In this document: positions 1 to 8,456 of the stretch, piece after piece
How the letters are laid out: every line of letters begins with the position of its first letter
How positions within the stretch are numbered: the stretch's first letter is position 1
Origin: Marinibacterium sp.
GTDB taxonomy: Bacteria; Pseudomonadota; Alphaproteobacteria; Rhodobacterales; Rhodobacteraceae
Reading direction: 5' to 3'
DNA: 32,648 bases
NCBI GenBank assembly: GCA_025800215.1
Contig: JAOXSC010000179.1
Location: 1 to 32,648 of the forward strand
Program-made: the position numbers and the translations under genes
The notes under the pieces: generated by a model
The model's input: only the letters and a program-made list of their open reading frames with translations
The model's database searches: none
Told to the model about the DNA's origin: nothing

Positions 1-108
1 CATAGCAGGAGCAAAACACCCGGTCCCATCCCGAACCCGGAAGTTAAGTGCCCGAGCGCCAATGGTACTGCGGCTTAAGTCGTGGGAGAGTAGGTCACCG
101 CCAAACCT
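1..108 (+). rRNA. rrf: 5S ribosomal RNA, 3' part
   Basis: The first ~108 bases match the conserved body of alphaproteobacterial 5S rRNA: the loop with CCCATCCCGAAC (27-38), the GAAGTTAAG segment (41-49), the ATGGTACTGC stretch (62-71) and the 3' strand GGGAGAGTAGGTCACCGCC (84-102). The 5' end, roughly ten bases, lies outside the window, and the 3' boundary is estimated from the usual CCT ending. A 5S gene normally closes an rRNA operon. No tRNA-fMet was found directly after it, although that arrangement is common in relatives. Confidence 0.95.
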
Positions 109-181
109 AGTAAAATCCTCAAATAAATCTCTAAACCGTCATAAACAAAATCAACAAAAATCCCCAAAGCAACATCATATA

Positions 182-505
182 ATGCGTCTGCTGACCAAAC
201 TCGTCGGACGAATGACGTTAGCAATGACGCAGTTTGACCGAATCCTCGCCACCGCCTTTTGGTTCGTATTCGGAGCCTCCGTGGCGCTTCATTTTTGGAT
301 TGGTGATGTCGTTGTCGACAGAAACATCGACGGAGCGCAGTTTTATCTGCTTTTGCGAGGCGACCGAGCACATTGGATGCAGGTCTCGTACGCGACCTAC
401 TATGCCTCATTCGGCGTGCGATATGCGTCGATCTTACTTGGGATAGTCATCGTCGCGGCGGCTGTATGGAGATGCATCGCGCACCGAACATCAAAGGATA
501 GCTGA
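182..505 (+). CDS. small two-helix membrane protein of unknown function
   Basis: This is an unrecognised 107-residue protein. It has two predicted membrane segments, one near residues 25-43 (ATAFWFVFGASVALHFWIG) and one near 82-98 (ASILLGIVIVAAAVWRC). About 40 mostly polar residues, including DVVVDRNIDGAQ, lie between them, so a hairpin in the inner membrane is likely. The start is uncertain. ATG 182 overlaps a perfect TATAAT at 178-183 and has no ribosome binding site. ATG 212, preceded by GGACGA, and ATG 224 are in-frame alternatives that would keep both helices. The sequence is clearly less GC-rich than the rest of the window, with AT-rich DNA upstream. That, and its position just behind an rRNA operon, suggests acquired DNA. 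An open frame running upstream into the 5S gene is not credible as coding. Confidence 0.55.
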   Translation: MRLLTKLVGRMTLAMTQFDRILATAFWFVFGASVALHFWIGDVVVDRNIDGAQFYLLLRGDRAHWMQVSYATYYASFGVRYASILLGIVIVAAAVWRCIAHRTSKDS

Positions 506-719
506 CAGGCAACCCGGCCCTGGCATGCGGCATGGGCCCGGTCCCGCCGCAGATCGGAACGGGCACATGCACCGTCGATTGTTGCGGTCATCCCCACGTG
601 CTAAGCCCGATCCAAAGACGCCTTGTTCAATGCGAATGCGCGGCGGCGACCCGACCCTTGGGCGCATCGCGATCACCCATCTGATCCGGGGTCTTGTGCA
701 AATGTGGCAGGGTGACGCA

Positions 720-1532
720 ATGAAAAAGCAGATCATGTGCATCAATTGGGGAACGCGCTATGGCGCGCCCTATATCAACCGTCTTTATGCGATGGTTGCG
801 CGCAACATCACGCCGCCCTTTACGTTTGTGTGCTTCACGGATGTCACCGAAGGCGTCCGCCCCGAGGTGATCTGCAAGGATCTGCCGCCCATGCCGGGCT
901 TTATGCCCAAGGATACGCCCGGAAAATGGCCGAAATCGCGGCTTTGGGCGCCGACGCTGGATGGGCTGGACGGGCCGGTGCTGTTTCTGGATCTTGATGT
1001 GGCGGTGACCGGGTCGCTGGATCCGTTCTTTGAATTTGGCGACCCCGATGATGTGGTGCTGGCGCGCAATGCGGCCAAACCTCTGCACCGGCTGGGGCAG
1101 ACGTCGATCTATCGGATGCCGGTGGGCAAGCTGGCGCCGTTGCAGGCGCGTTTTGCCCAGGATCCGCAGGGCGTGGCGGATGAATATGTGTTCGAGCAGT
1201 TCTTCGTGACCCGCAACGCGCCGGGCGGTGTCAAATTCTGGCCGCGCCCCTGGGTGCGCCATTTCCGTCTGCAATGCGCCCGGCTGTTTCCGCTGAACTA
1301 TGTCCTGCAACCGCGCAAGCCGCGCGGCATGCGGGTGGCGATTTTTGCCGGGCATCCCAACCCCAAAGAGGCGATGGCAGGTCAGATGCGCGAGGGCGAA
1401 CCGCATCTACCGCCGCTGCAGCACATCGCGCGGGCGCTGCGCCAGCCCAAGCCGTTGAAAAGCATCCGCACCTATATCCTGCCCACCCGCTGGGTGCGCG
1501 AGATCTGGGGCCAGGCCGAAGCCGATCAGTAA
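720..1532 (+). CDS. glycosyltransferase (nucleotide-sugar type, DxD motif)
   Basis: This 270-residue protein resembles the roseobacter glycosyltransferases that begin with a CxxWGTxYG segment followed by an INRLYAMV helix (residues 7-26). It has the strand-DxD signature of GT-A fold enzymes, LFLDLDVAVTGSLD, with the DLD at residues 91-93 as the expected metal/nucleotide-sugar site. It has no signal peptide or membrane segment, so it is probably cytosolic, perhaps acting on surface polysaccharide or lipid. Donor and acceptor cannot be told. The ATG at 720 was chosen because the family-like N-terminus starts there (MKKQIMCINW); the upstream extension is low-complexity. The 214 bases before it (506-719) show no recognisable gene. 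The stop codon overlaps the end of convergent tamB by 7 bp, so the two 3' ends are interlocked. Confidence 0.75.
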   Translation: MKKQIMCINWGTRYGAPYINRLYAMVARNITPPFTFVCFTDVTEGVRPEVICKDLPPMPGFMPKDTPGKWPKSRLWAPTLDGLDGPVLFLDLDVAVTGSLDPFFEFGDPDDVVLARNAAKPLHRLGQTSIYRMPVGKLAPLQARFAQDPQGVADEYVFEQFFVTRNAPGGVKFWPRPWVRHFRLQCARLFPLNYVLQPRKPRGMRVAIFAGHPNPKEAMAGQMREGEPHLPPLQHIARALRQPKPLKSIRTYILPTRWVREIWGQAEADQ

Positions 1533-4500
1533 TCGCGTTCGAAGAAGATCCCGATACTGGTATCGCTCTTGTTGTCGACCGAGCCTTTGACGGTGAAGCT
1601 GTCGGACAGGTCGAGGTTGATATTGACCTCGCTATCGCCGCGCGCGTTGACGGTGACATCGGTATAGATGTTTTCCGAGACATAGGTGCCCACGCCCACA
1701 GCGGCATTGCCATCCTTGTCGGTGGTGAAATCCACACTATCGAGGCCGAGTCCTTCGCGGATGCCGGTCGTCAGGCCGCCGCCGGTGCCTGACAGCCGTG
1801 CCAGCGATGCGGCGAGCTGTGCGATCTTGACCGGCGAGAGGTTGGAAAACTGATCACCAAAGACCAGCATGGCAAGGGCTTCTTCCGATGGGCGCTGCGG
1901 GTCTGATGTGACTTCGACCGACGGATCGCTGAGCGGGCCCTGGATCGTCAGCGTGGCGTCGCCTTCGCTGGTGGTGGTGGTGGCGGCAAAGTCGATATCG
2001 GGTTCCAGCGTGCCGCTGAGCGAGACGACGCCGCGGCTCAGATCCAGACGCCGGGCCAGGATCGACAGGCTGCCGCGCAACAGCTCGATCGAGCCTTCGG
2101 GGCGGATATTGTTGGTGTTGCCGCGAATGCGGATTTCGCCGCCCAGTTCGGATTCGAGCCCGCGCCCACGCACAAACACCCGGTTGGGGGCCGAAATTGT
2201 CACATCCAGCCCGATGGGCGGCCCGCTGCTGGTGTTGTCCTCTTCGGTGGTCTCCTTGACCACAAGGCCAGCGCGCTGGCGGGTCAGCAGCGCGGCTTCG
2301 CTTTCGCCCACATGGGTGATCTCGGGGATCGCGGCGGCACCGGGCGCCCCGCCCACGGTGGCGATGTTGATTTCGGTTTCACCCACATCAATGCGCCCGG
2401 TCAGGTTTGCGCCGCCGGTGACCGGGCCGGACAGGCGGATGCCGCCATCCATCACCGTTTCATAGCTCAGCCCGTCGCTGAGGGTGAGCGCATCCAGCGT
2501 GACATCCACATTGCTGTTGAAGGGCGGTTGCAGACCCAAGGGACCGTCAATGCGCAGCTGCCCGCCGGTGCGCATGCTGCCGCCCAGGGCGATCTGTGCC
2601 TGCGCCCCGTTCAGCGTCACGCTGCCGCCGAAATTGTTGATGGCGTTTTGCAGGGCAGGGATGGCGATGCCGACGTTGTTCACGGTGATGGTGCCGCTGA
2701 GCGCGTCGAGGCCGGGCGGGCCCTTCAGCGCCAGATCATAGTTCGCGCCGCCCTGAATGGAGTTGGGCGCAATGATCGTGTTGAGCGACCCAAGCTGCAC
2801 CCCGCCAGAAATGTCCAGATCGGCGGTGCCGGCCGTTTCGTCATAGCCACCTGTCACCCGTGCCGAGGTGCCGCCGGGTGCCTGCAGATCGGTGTCGACG
2901 GTCCATTGCGCGTCGCTGCGGGTGGCGGTGCCCTTGGCCTGCAAGGTGCCGGGGAATTCGGGCACAAACCGTTCCATGCCCGGAACGCTTGCGTCAAAGC
3001 GGATGTCGGCATCGCCCTGTTGGGACAGTGTCCCGCCCAGATCGGCGGTGATGCCCCCCGGCGCGGTCAGCTTGGACTGGCCGGTCCAGTCCCGGCCATT
3101 GCCTGCGCGGTCAAGCTCGGTTGTCAGCGCGACCGGCCCCACCAGTTGCGGCACAAAGAGGTCAATCCGGTCAAAACCCGCATCCAGCGTGGCCTTGACC
3201 GCGCCATCCAGATCCGCCGCCGTGTTGGCATCAAGCACCAGCCCCTGCGGCCCGTCCAGATCCACCGACCCGATCCAGTCTGCCGTGGCGTTGGCCCGCG
3301 TCAGCTGCGCATCCAGCGTCAGGCCGCCGGTCAGCTGCGGGACAAACCGGTCAAGATCGGGCATCCGGGCGGTCAGCGTGGCATCGACGGGGCCGTTCAG
3401 GTTGGCCTGCGCGTCAAGATCGGCGGTGATTTCGCCTGGCGCACGCAGGCGCAGGGTTCCGGCCCAGTCTTCGCCGGTGTCGGCGCGTGTCACATCGCCT
3501 GTCAGCGTGGCCGCGCCGGGCAGTTGGGGCACGAACACATCGAGCTGCGGGATCGTCGCGTCATAGTGCGCATCAAGCGGGCCGCCTTCGGTCATGGTGG
3601 CGTCGATCTGGGCGGTGATGTTCGTGGGCGCGCTCAGCTGGGTTTGCGCGGCCCAGACCCCTTTGGCATCGCGGCTCAGATCGCCGCTCAGCCGGGCCAG
3701 ACCGACCAGCTGCGGCACAAAGCTTTGCAATTGGGGCACGCGGGCCAGATAGCGCAGATCAAGCGCCTGACTGTCGGTGTTGGCGTTGGCATCAATCGTG
3801 GCGCTGATGTCCTGCGGGGCCGTCAGATTGGCCTGGGCGGCCCAGTCGCTGCTGCCTGCCGCGCGGTCGGCACGGGCGATCAGCGTGGCGGCACCGGGCA
3901 GCTGCGGCACAAAAATTTCGAGCCGGGGCAGGGCGGCGTTGATGTCCAGATCGGTGGTGCCGTCGGCGGCCAGGCTGGCGTCGATGGCGGCACGGATGTC
4001 TTCGGGCGCGCTCAGATCCACATCTGCCACCCAAGGGTCGGCGGGGCTTGGGCGTGTCAGCCGCCCGTCCAGCTGCGCCGCACCGGGCAGCTGGGGCACA
4101 AAGCTTTGCATCTGGGGCAGGCTGGCGCGGATGGTCAGATCGGTGGCGTCCTCCATCGCGACCGTGCCCTTGACGCTGGCGGCAATGTCCTGCGGAGCCG
4201 TCAGCGTCAGATCGGCGTGGGCCGATTGCGCATCCAGATCGGCGCGCAGGGTGCCGTCAAGGCGCGCCTGGCCTTCCAACTGCGGCACCAAGGCCTCAAG
4301 CGCGCCGATTGCGGCGGCAAGGGTCAAGTCGGCCTGCTTTTCGGCGCTGACGGTGCCGTCAATGTCGGCCATCAGATCCTGCGGCCCCTCAAGCCGCAGC
4401 TTGGCCATGGCTTCGCCGCTGTCGGCGTCACGCTCAACCGTGCCGGTCAGCGTGGCTGTGCCCACCAGTTGCGGGACAAAGCGTTCCAGCCCCGGAAAGG

Positions 4501-6493
4501 CCGCGTCCAGATCCAGATCGGCCCCGCCCGTGGTCGTCACGTCCCCGGTCAGCGTGGCAAAGATGGCATCGGGCCCATCCACGCGCAGATCGCCGGTCCA
4601 GACCGTGTCATCCTGCGCCAGCGTCGCGCGCAGGCTGGCCGGGCCGGGCAACTGCGGCACCACCTTGCCCAGATCATCCAGCGTTGCGGTCAGATCGGCC
4701 TGCGTCCCTGTGCTGCTGAGCGCGCCGGTGCCGGTCACCTCAAGCTGTGGGTTGCGCAGCGACAGATCGCGCAGGGCGATCCCGGATGTGCCGCGCTCGG
4801 CGTCAAGGCGCAGCACGGTTTCGCCCACCAGCAGCGCATCGGCCTGCGCGATGCCAAGGGCCAGATCCTGCGCGGTGCCGTTCAGAACGATGTCGAAATC
4901 GCCGCCAAGGGGCGCGCCCTTGCCGGTCAGATCGGCACGCAGCGCGCCCGACAGATCCTGCCCGGTCAGCGCCGCAAAACGGCCCAGATCGGCCACCGAC
5001 AGCGATGCCTGGCCATCCAGGCTGAAGCCGCTGCCCAAGCCACTGATCCGCGCCGATCCGCGCGCATCGGCGCCAGCGCCGAACAGATGCAGGTCGCTGA
5101 TCCCAAGCGTGCCATCCCCCGGCAGATCGAAATCGCCCGTCAGTTGCAGCGTGTCGCCCATCGTGGTCGACAGCGTGTCATCCGACAGGCCCAGACCCTG
5201 CACGGCGGCGGCAATGCTGCCGGCCAGGGCCGTGGCCTCGCCCAGGGTGATCGTGCCATCCCCGCTTAGTGACAGGGTGTCGATCCGCGTGTCGGGATTG
5301 GCAAAGCCGGTGACGATCAGATCCAGATCCCAGTCTTCATCGCTTTGCCCGTCGATCTGGCCGGTCAGTGATGCGCTTTCGATGGTGGTTTCGCCGCCTG
5401 GTACAGGCAGTACCAGCCGGTCATCCGCGCCGGTGGGCGCAATCAACCCGTTCAGCTGCCCCCGGATCGGGGCGCCGCTGTCCGACAGATCCAGACTGGC
5501 CGTCAGATCCACCGCCGCCGAACTGAGGGTCAGGTCGCGGATCGACAGCGCGCCGCTGGGTTGGCGCACACCGTCCAGCGTCAGAGCGGTGCTGGTGCCA
5601 AAGAACGGGTGGAATTCGGCCACCATCAGCGGGGTCAGATCGCCGCCCAGATCGGCGGCAAAGCCAAGCGCCTGCGTGTCGCCTCCATCCGCAGCGGGCG
5701 TGCCGCGCAGGTCGACCGTGCCGCCAAAACGGCGCACGCCTTCGGTGGCCAGACCGATATTGGCGGTGAAATCATCCAGCGGTCCGTTGCCCTTGGCGGT
5801 AAAGGCCAGCGACGGCGTGCCCGGAATATCCAACGCGGTGCCCAGCAACCCACCCGCCGCTTCGGTCAGCGTGACGTCAAGATCAATGACGCGCGTGTCA
5901 TTGGCATAGCCCGCCTTCAGCGACAGCGCGTCGCCCGTCTTGTCCGTGCGCGCCACCGACAGCAGCGTATCGAGCGCCCCGCCCGCCAGATTGAACCGCC
6001 CGTTCACCGACAGCTCGGCGGCGGCGCCGATCACCGGCTCGCCAAGCGCCACAGTGCCGATGGACAGCTGCGCGATTTCGATGGCCACGGGAAGCTCGGG
6101 CAGGGAAAACGGTTCTGTTTCGGGCGATGGCAGCTTGGGTTCAGGGTCGCTTGGCGGGTCGGGCAGGCGGGCGATTTCGATGCTTTGCGCGCTCAGCTCA
6201 TTGACGGAAAACCGCCCGCGCACCAGCGCCAGCCGGTTCCAGTCAAGCACCGCATCCTTCAGCGTGAACCACGCCCCGTCATCATCCGACACCCGCAGTT
6301 CTTCGATCGTGGCCCGCGCGCTCAGCGCGCCCTGCAGGCCGATGACCTCGATCCGGCGGTCGTCATTGGACAGGGTGTTTTCCAGCAGACGCACCAGCGG
6401 GCCGCCCGCATCCGTGTCGTCCGACTGGGCCAGAGCGGCGGGGCCGGTCAGCAGCAGCGCGCCGCTCAGGACATATGTCAGTCTTCGGGTCAA
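1526..6493 (-). CDS. tamB: translocation and assembly module protein TamB, with an expanded repeat region
   Basis: TamB is the large AsmA-like periplasmic partner of outer-membrane TamA. Family members form a long beta-taco groove linking inner and outer membranes and are implicated in outer-membrane protein assembly and phospholipid transport. This protein has 1655 residues, against about 1260 in E. coli. An N-terminal hydrophobic segment ends in ALA-Q (residues 20-23), which looks more like a cleavable signal peptide than the signal anchor usual for TamB. Residues ~600-1190 hold ten ~63-residue repeats, and a C-terminal TamB/DUF490 domain (about 1290-1655) ends in an aromatic residue (FFERDY). 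The start codon appears to be TTG at 6493, overlapping the tamA stop in a TTGA, with AGG a few bases upstream; no in-frame ATG is near. The tamA-tamB order and overlap imply translational coupling. Confidence 0.93.
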   Translation of the reverse strand: MTRRLTYVLSGALLLTGPAALAQSDDTDAGGPLVRLLENTLSNDDRRIEVIGLQGALSARATIEELRVSDDDGAWFTLKDAVLDWNRLALVRGRFSVNELSAQSIEIARLPDPPSDPEPKLPSPETEPFSLPELPVAIEIAQLSIGTVALGEPVIGAAAELSVNGRFNLAGGALDTLLSVARTDKTGDALSLKAGYANDTRVIDLDVTLTEAAGGLLGTALDIPGTPSLAFTAKGNGPLDDFTANIGLATEGVRRFGGTVDLRGTPAADGGDTQALGFAADLGGDLTPLMVAEFHPFFGTSTALTLDGVRQPSGALSIRDLTLSSAAVDLTASLDLSDSGAPIRGQLNGLIAPTGADDRLVLPVPGGETTIESASLTGQIDGQSDEDWDLDLIVTGFANPDTRIDTLSLSGDGTITLGEATALAGSIAAAVQGLGLSDDTLSTTMGDTLQLTGDFDLPGDGTLGISDLHLFGAGADARGSARISGLGSGFSLDGQASLSVADLGRFAALTGQDLSGALRADLTGKGAPLGGDFDIVLNGTAQDLALGIAQADALLVGETVLRLDAERGTSGIALRDLSLRNPQLEVTGTGALSSTGTQADLTATLDDLGKVVPQLPGPASLRATLAQDDTVWTGDLRVDGPDAIFATLTGDVTTTGGADLDLDAAFPGLERFVPQLVGTATLTGTVERDADSGEAMAKLRLEGPQDLMADIDGTVSAEKQADLTLAAAIGALEALVPQLEGQARLDGTLRADLDAQSAHADLTLTAPQDIAASVKGTVAMEDATDLTIRASLPQMQSFVPQLPGAAQLDGRLTRPSPADPWVADVDLSAPEDIRAAIDASLAADGTTDLDINAALPRLEIFVPQLPGAATLIARADRAAGSSDWAAQANLTAPQDISATIDANANTDSQALDLRYLARVPQLQSFVPQLVGLARLSGDLSRDAKGVWAAQTQLSAPTNITAQIDATMTEGGPLDAHYDATIPQLDVFVPQLPGAATLTGDVTRADTGEDWAGTLRLRAPGEITADLDAQANLNGPVDATLTARMPDLDRFVPQLTGGLTLDAQLTRANATADWIGSVDLDGPQGLVLDANTAADLDGAVKATLDAGFDRIDLFVPQLVGPVALTTELDRAGNGRDWTGQSKLTAPGGITADLGGTLSQQGDADIRFDASVPGMERFVPEFPGTLQAKGTATRSDAQWTVDTDLQAPGGTSARVTGGYDETAGTADLDISGGVQLGSLNTIIAPNSIQGGANYDLALKGPPGLDALSGTITVNNVGIAIPALQNAINNFGGSVTLNGAQAQIALGGSMRTGGQLRIDGPLGLQPPFNSNVDVTLDALTLSDGLSYETVMDGGIRLSGPVTGGANLTGRIDVGETEINIATVGGAPGAAAIPEITHVGESEAALLTRQRAGLVVKETTEEDNTSSGPPIGLDVTISAPNRVFVRGRGLESELGGEIRIRGNTNNIRPEGSIELLRGSLSILARRLDLSRGVVSLSGTLEPDIDFAATTTTSEGDATLTIQGPLSDPSVEVTSDPQRPSEEALAMLVFGDQFSNLSPVKIAQLAASLARLSGTGGGLTTGIREGLGLDSVDFTTDKDGNAAVGVGTYVSENIYTDVTVNARGDSEVNINLDLSDSFTVKGSVDNKSDTSIGIFFERDY
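2945..4680 (-). repeat. ten-copy ~190-bp (63-residue) tandem repeat inside tamB
   Basis: Reading the minus strand, a signature like F-V-P-Q-L-P-G-A-A-T-L recurs ten times at an average spacing of about 63 codons, from about residue 610 (near 4660) to about residue 1174 (near 2970). Each unit also carries a L-x-A-P-x-x-I-x-A-x-I/L-D stretch and a closing D-L-D/T-L-x-A-x-x-P-x-L-x-x segment. Copies are clearly related but diverged, and the tenth has FVPEFPG instead of FVPQLPG. On the plus strand the motif shows as repeated TGCGGCACAAA or TGGGGCACAAA words. This array accounts for most of the extra length relative to E. coli TamB. Confidence 0.9.
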
Positions 6494-8289
6494 AACGCCT
6501 GTCCGATGCCTAGATAGAATTGCAGACCGTCGCCGGTATCGCCGGAAATGGGCCAGCCCAGATCGAATCGCAGCGGGCCGACACCCCCCAGATCATAGCG
6601 TATCCCCAGCCCGGCACCGGCATGGCTTTCGGCATTGGCCCCGACAAAGCTTTCGGCGTCCACCGCGCCATAGTCGACAAAGGCCACAACGCCGATGCTG
6701 TCGGTCACGCGGGTGCGGATTTCACCGGCAAGACCCAGAAAGCCACGCCCGCCGACGGTGCTGTCATTGAACGGAAGGCCCAGCGACTGATAGGGCTGCC
6801 CGCGCACGGTGCCTGCACCGCCCGAGAAGAAGGTAAAGTTGGGCGGCGTCCCGGCCAGCGATGATCCCACAACCGATCCCACCTGCACCCGCCCGGCCAG
6901 CACCACGCGCTCTTGGAGGAGCGGCAGATACCCGCGCGTGTCCAGCGTCAGGCGGCCCCCGGTTTCGGTATCGTCGAACCCGGCATAGGGGATGGCGCTG
7001 GCATCAACAAAAAAGCCGTTGGTCGGGTTCACTTCGCTGTTGCGCTTGTCCCATTCGACGCGCCCACGCATCAGCACCATGTTGAATTTGCGGTCACCAA
7101 AGGCATCAGTGGATCGCGACGCCTGAATGCCGATGGACAGTTCGGCAAACAGATCGTCCGAATAGATCCGCTTGACCCCGGTGGCGACCAGCGCGCGCGA
7201 CAGCCGGTAGAACGGTTCATCCAGGATTTCCAGCTCGCCCAGATAGAACTGGTCGTAATCGGCGCCAAAGGCGGCCGGCCGGTCCAGCCGCAGGGCGATC
7301 AGCCCGTCGATCTCTTCGGGCCCGCCGATATTGCGTACCCGCGCGTCAAAAGCGAGCCGTTCGCCACCGCCAAAGATGTTGCGGTGCATCCAGCCTGCCG
7401 AAATCTCAAGCCCGGTTTCGGTGGCCACTTCAGCACCAAAGCGCACCCGGCGGGGCTTGCGCCCGGTGGCGTTGATGGTGAAATCCAGCGTGCCATCGGG
7501 ATTGGCGGTTTCGGCCTCTTGCAGGCTGACCGCGCCAAAGGCGCCGGTCCGGCGCAGGCGGTCTCCGACCTTCTGCACCTCGGCCGGGTCATAGACGGTG
7601 CCGGACGGAAAGCCCGCAATACGTAAAATCGCCTCTTCGCGGACCCCACTGTCACCTGCAACGGTGGCCTTGCCAAAGTAAAGCTTGGGCCCCGGTGTCA
7701 GCGTCAGCGACGCATCAAGCTGTGCCTTGGGGTGGTTTGCGGTGATGCTCTGCGCCCCCAGATCGGCCTTGGCATGGCCGATTTCCTGCCAGCGCTGCAC
7801 CCCGGCGCGGGCAGCGTTCTGGATCGCGCGGGTCGATGCCCGTTTCCCGCTGGCATAGTCTTCGGGCAAGAGGGTGTCCGGCGCCAGCGGCGCGATGCCC
7901 GCCGCACCGAAGGTATAGACCGGGCCGGTGTCGACCGTGATGTCGATCCGGTCGATCTTTGCGGGTGGCGACAGCGGTGGGATGGTCGCGGCCTCGCGCC
8001 CGTCGACCTTGATCGACACCACCGGCCCGAAATAGCCCTGATCATAAAGCAGCGACACCAGCGTGCGGTAATCGGCCAGCGCCGCGGCCAGGATTTCCTG
8101 CGTGTCTTCGACTTCGCGTTCCTGGGCCGACAGGGCAAAGGACCCGGCCTTGAGCCGATTGACCAGACTGTCCGGCGCGCCCGGCGCGGTGAGCGATGTC
8201 TCGGCCGCAGCCAGCGGCAGGGACGACAGCATCAGCGCGCCAAACATCGACAGGGCCCGCCGCCGGACGGTGTCGTATCGCGACATCAT
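6490..8289 (-). CDS. tamA: outer-membrane assembly protein TamA (BamA/Omp85 family)
   Basis: This is a 599-residue Omp85-family protein. It has a signal peptide (about residues 1-29, hydrophobic core then LAAAE). A periplasmic region with POTRA-like units runs from about residue 45 to 290, including YDQGYFGPVVS and FGKATVAGDSGVREEAILR. The C-terminal part is a beta-barrel ending in the phenylalanine expected of outer-membrane proteins (QFYLGIGQAF). The loop-6 motif appears as GTVRGQPYQ near residue 495, where relatives often have VRGF or VRGY. It would sit in the outer membrane and work with TamB, whose gene follows with a 4-bp overlap. Two adjacent ATG codons (8289, 8286) are possible starts; a GAGG lies about 9 bases before the first. 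The 167 bases upstream, before the channel gene, are presumed to hold the tamAB promoter, which I could not place. Confidence 0.93.
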   Translation of the reverse strand: MMSRYDTVRRRALSMFGALMLSSLPLAAAETSLTAPGAPDSLVNRLKAGSFALSAQEREVEDTQEILAAALADYRTLVSLLYDQGYFGPVVSIKVDGREAATIPPLSPPAKIDRIDITVDTGPVYTFGAAGIAPLAPDTLLPEDYASGKRASTRAIQNAARAGVQRWQEIGHAKADLGAQSITANHPKAQLDASLTLTPGPKLYFGKATVAGDSGVREEAILRIAGFPSGTVYDPAEVQKVGDRLRRTGAFGAVSLQEAETANPDGTLDFTINATGRKPRRVRFGAEVATETGLEISAGWMHRNIFGGGERLAFDARVRNIGGPEEIDGLIALRLDRPAAFGADYDQFYLGELEILDEPFYRLSRALVATGVKRIYSDDLFAELSIGIQASRSTDAFGDRKFNMVLMRGRVEWDKRNSEVNPTNGFFVDASAIPYAGFDDTETGGRLTLDTRGYLPLLQERVVLAGRVQVGSVVGSSLAGTPPNFTFFSGGAGTVRGQPYQSLGLPFNDSTVGGRGFLGLAGEIRTRVTDSIGVVAFVDYGAVDAESFVGANAESHAGAGLGIRYDLGGVGPLRFDLGWPISGDTGDGLQFYLGIGQAF

Positions 8290-8456
8290 ATGTGCTGGCC
8301 TCTATCGACAAATCGCATCGTGAACCGCGTCCTCAACAAATTGTGAACAGTCTTAACCGCTTCACGTGTGGAAGCGACAGGGATTTGGGGGCGCAGCCGA
8401 TTGTGGTGCGGATCTGTTTCATTTTGCCCACGGATTGCAGGGGCCCGGGCGGTGCG

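Noticed and set aside
110-181. tRNA-fMet after the 5S gene
   Set aside because: No cloverleaf, TTCGA-type arm or CCA end in the AT-rich stretch that follows the rRNA.
2312-5909. Very long plus-strand open frames (985 and 710 codons) across tamB
   Set aside because: They are antisense to a clear TamB gene, Arg/Gly/Gln- or Ser/Arg-rich, and arise from GC-rich periodic repeats lacking stops; no family resemblance or ribosome sites.
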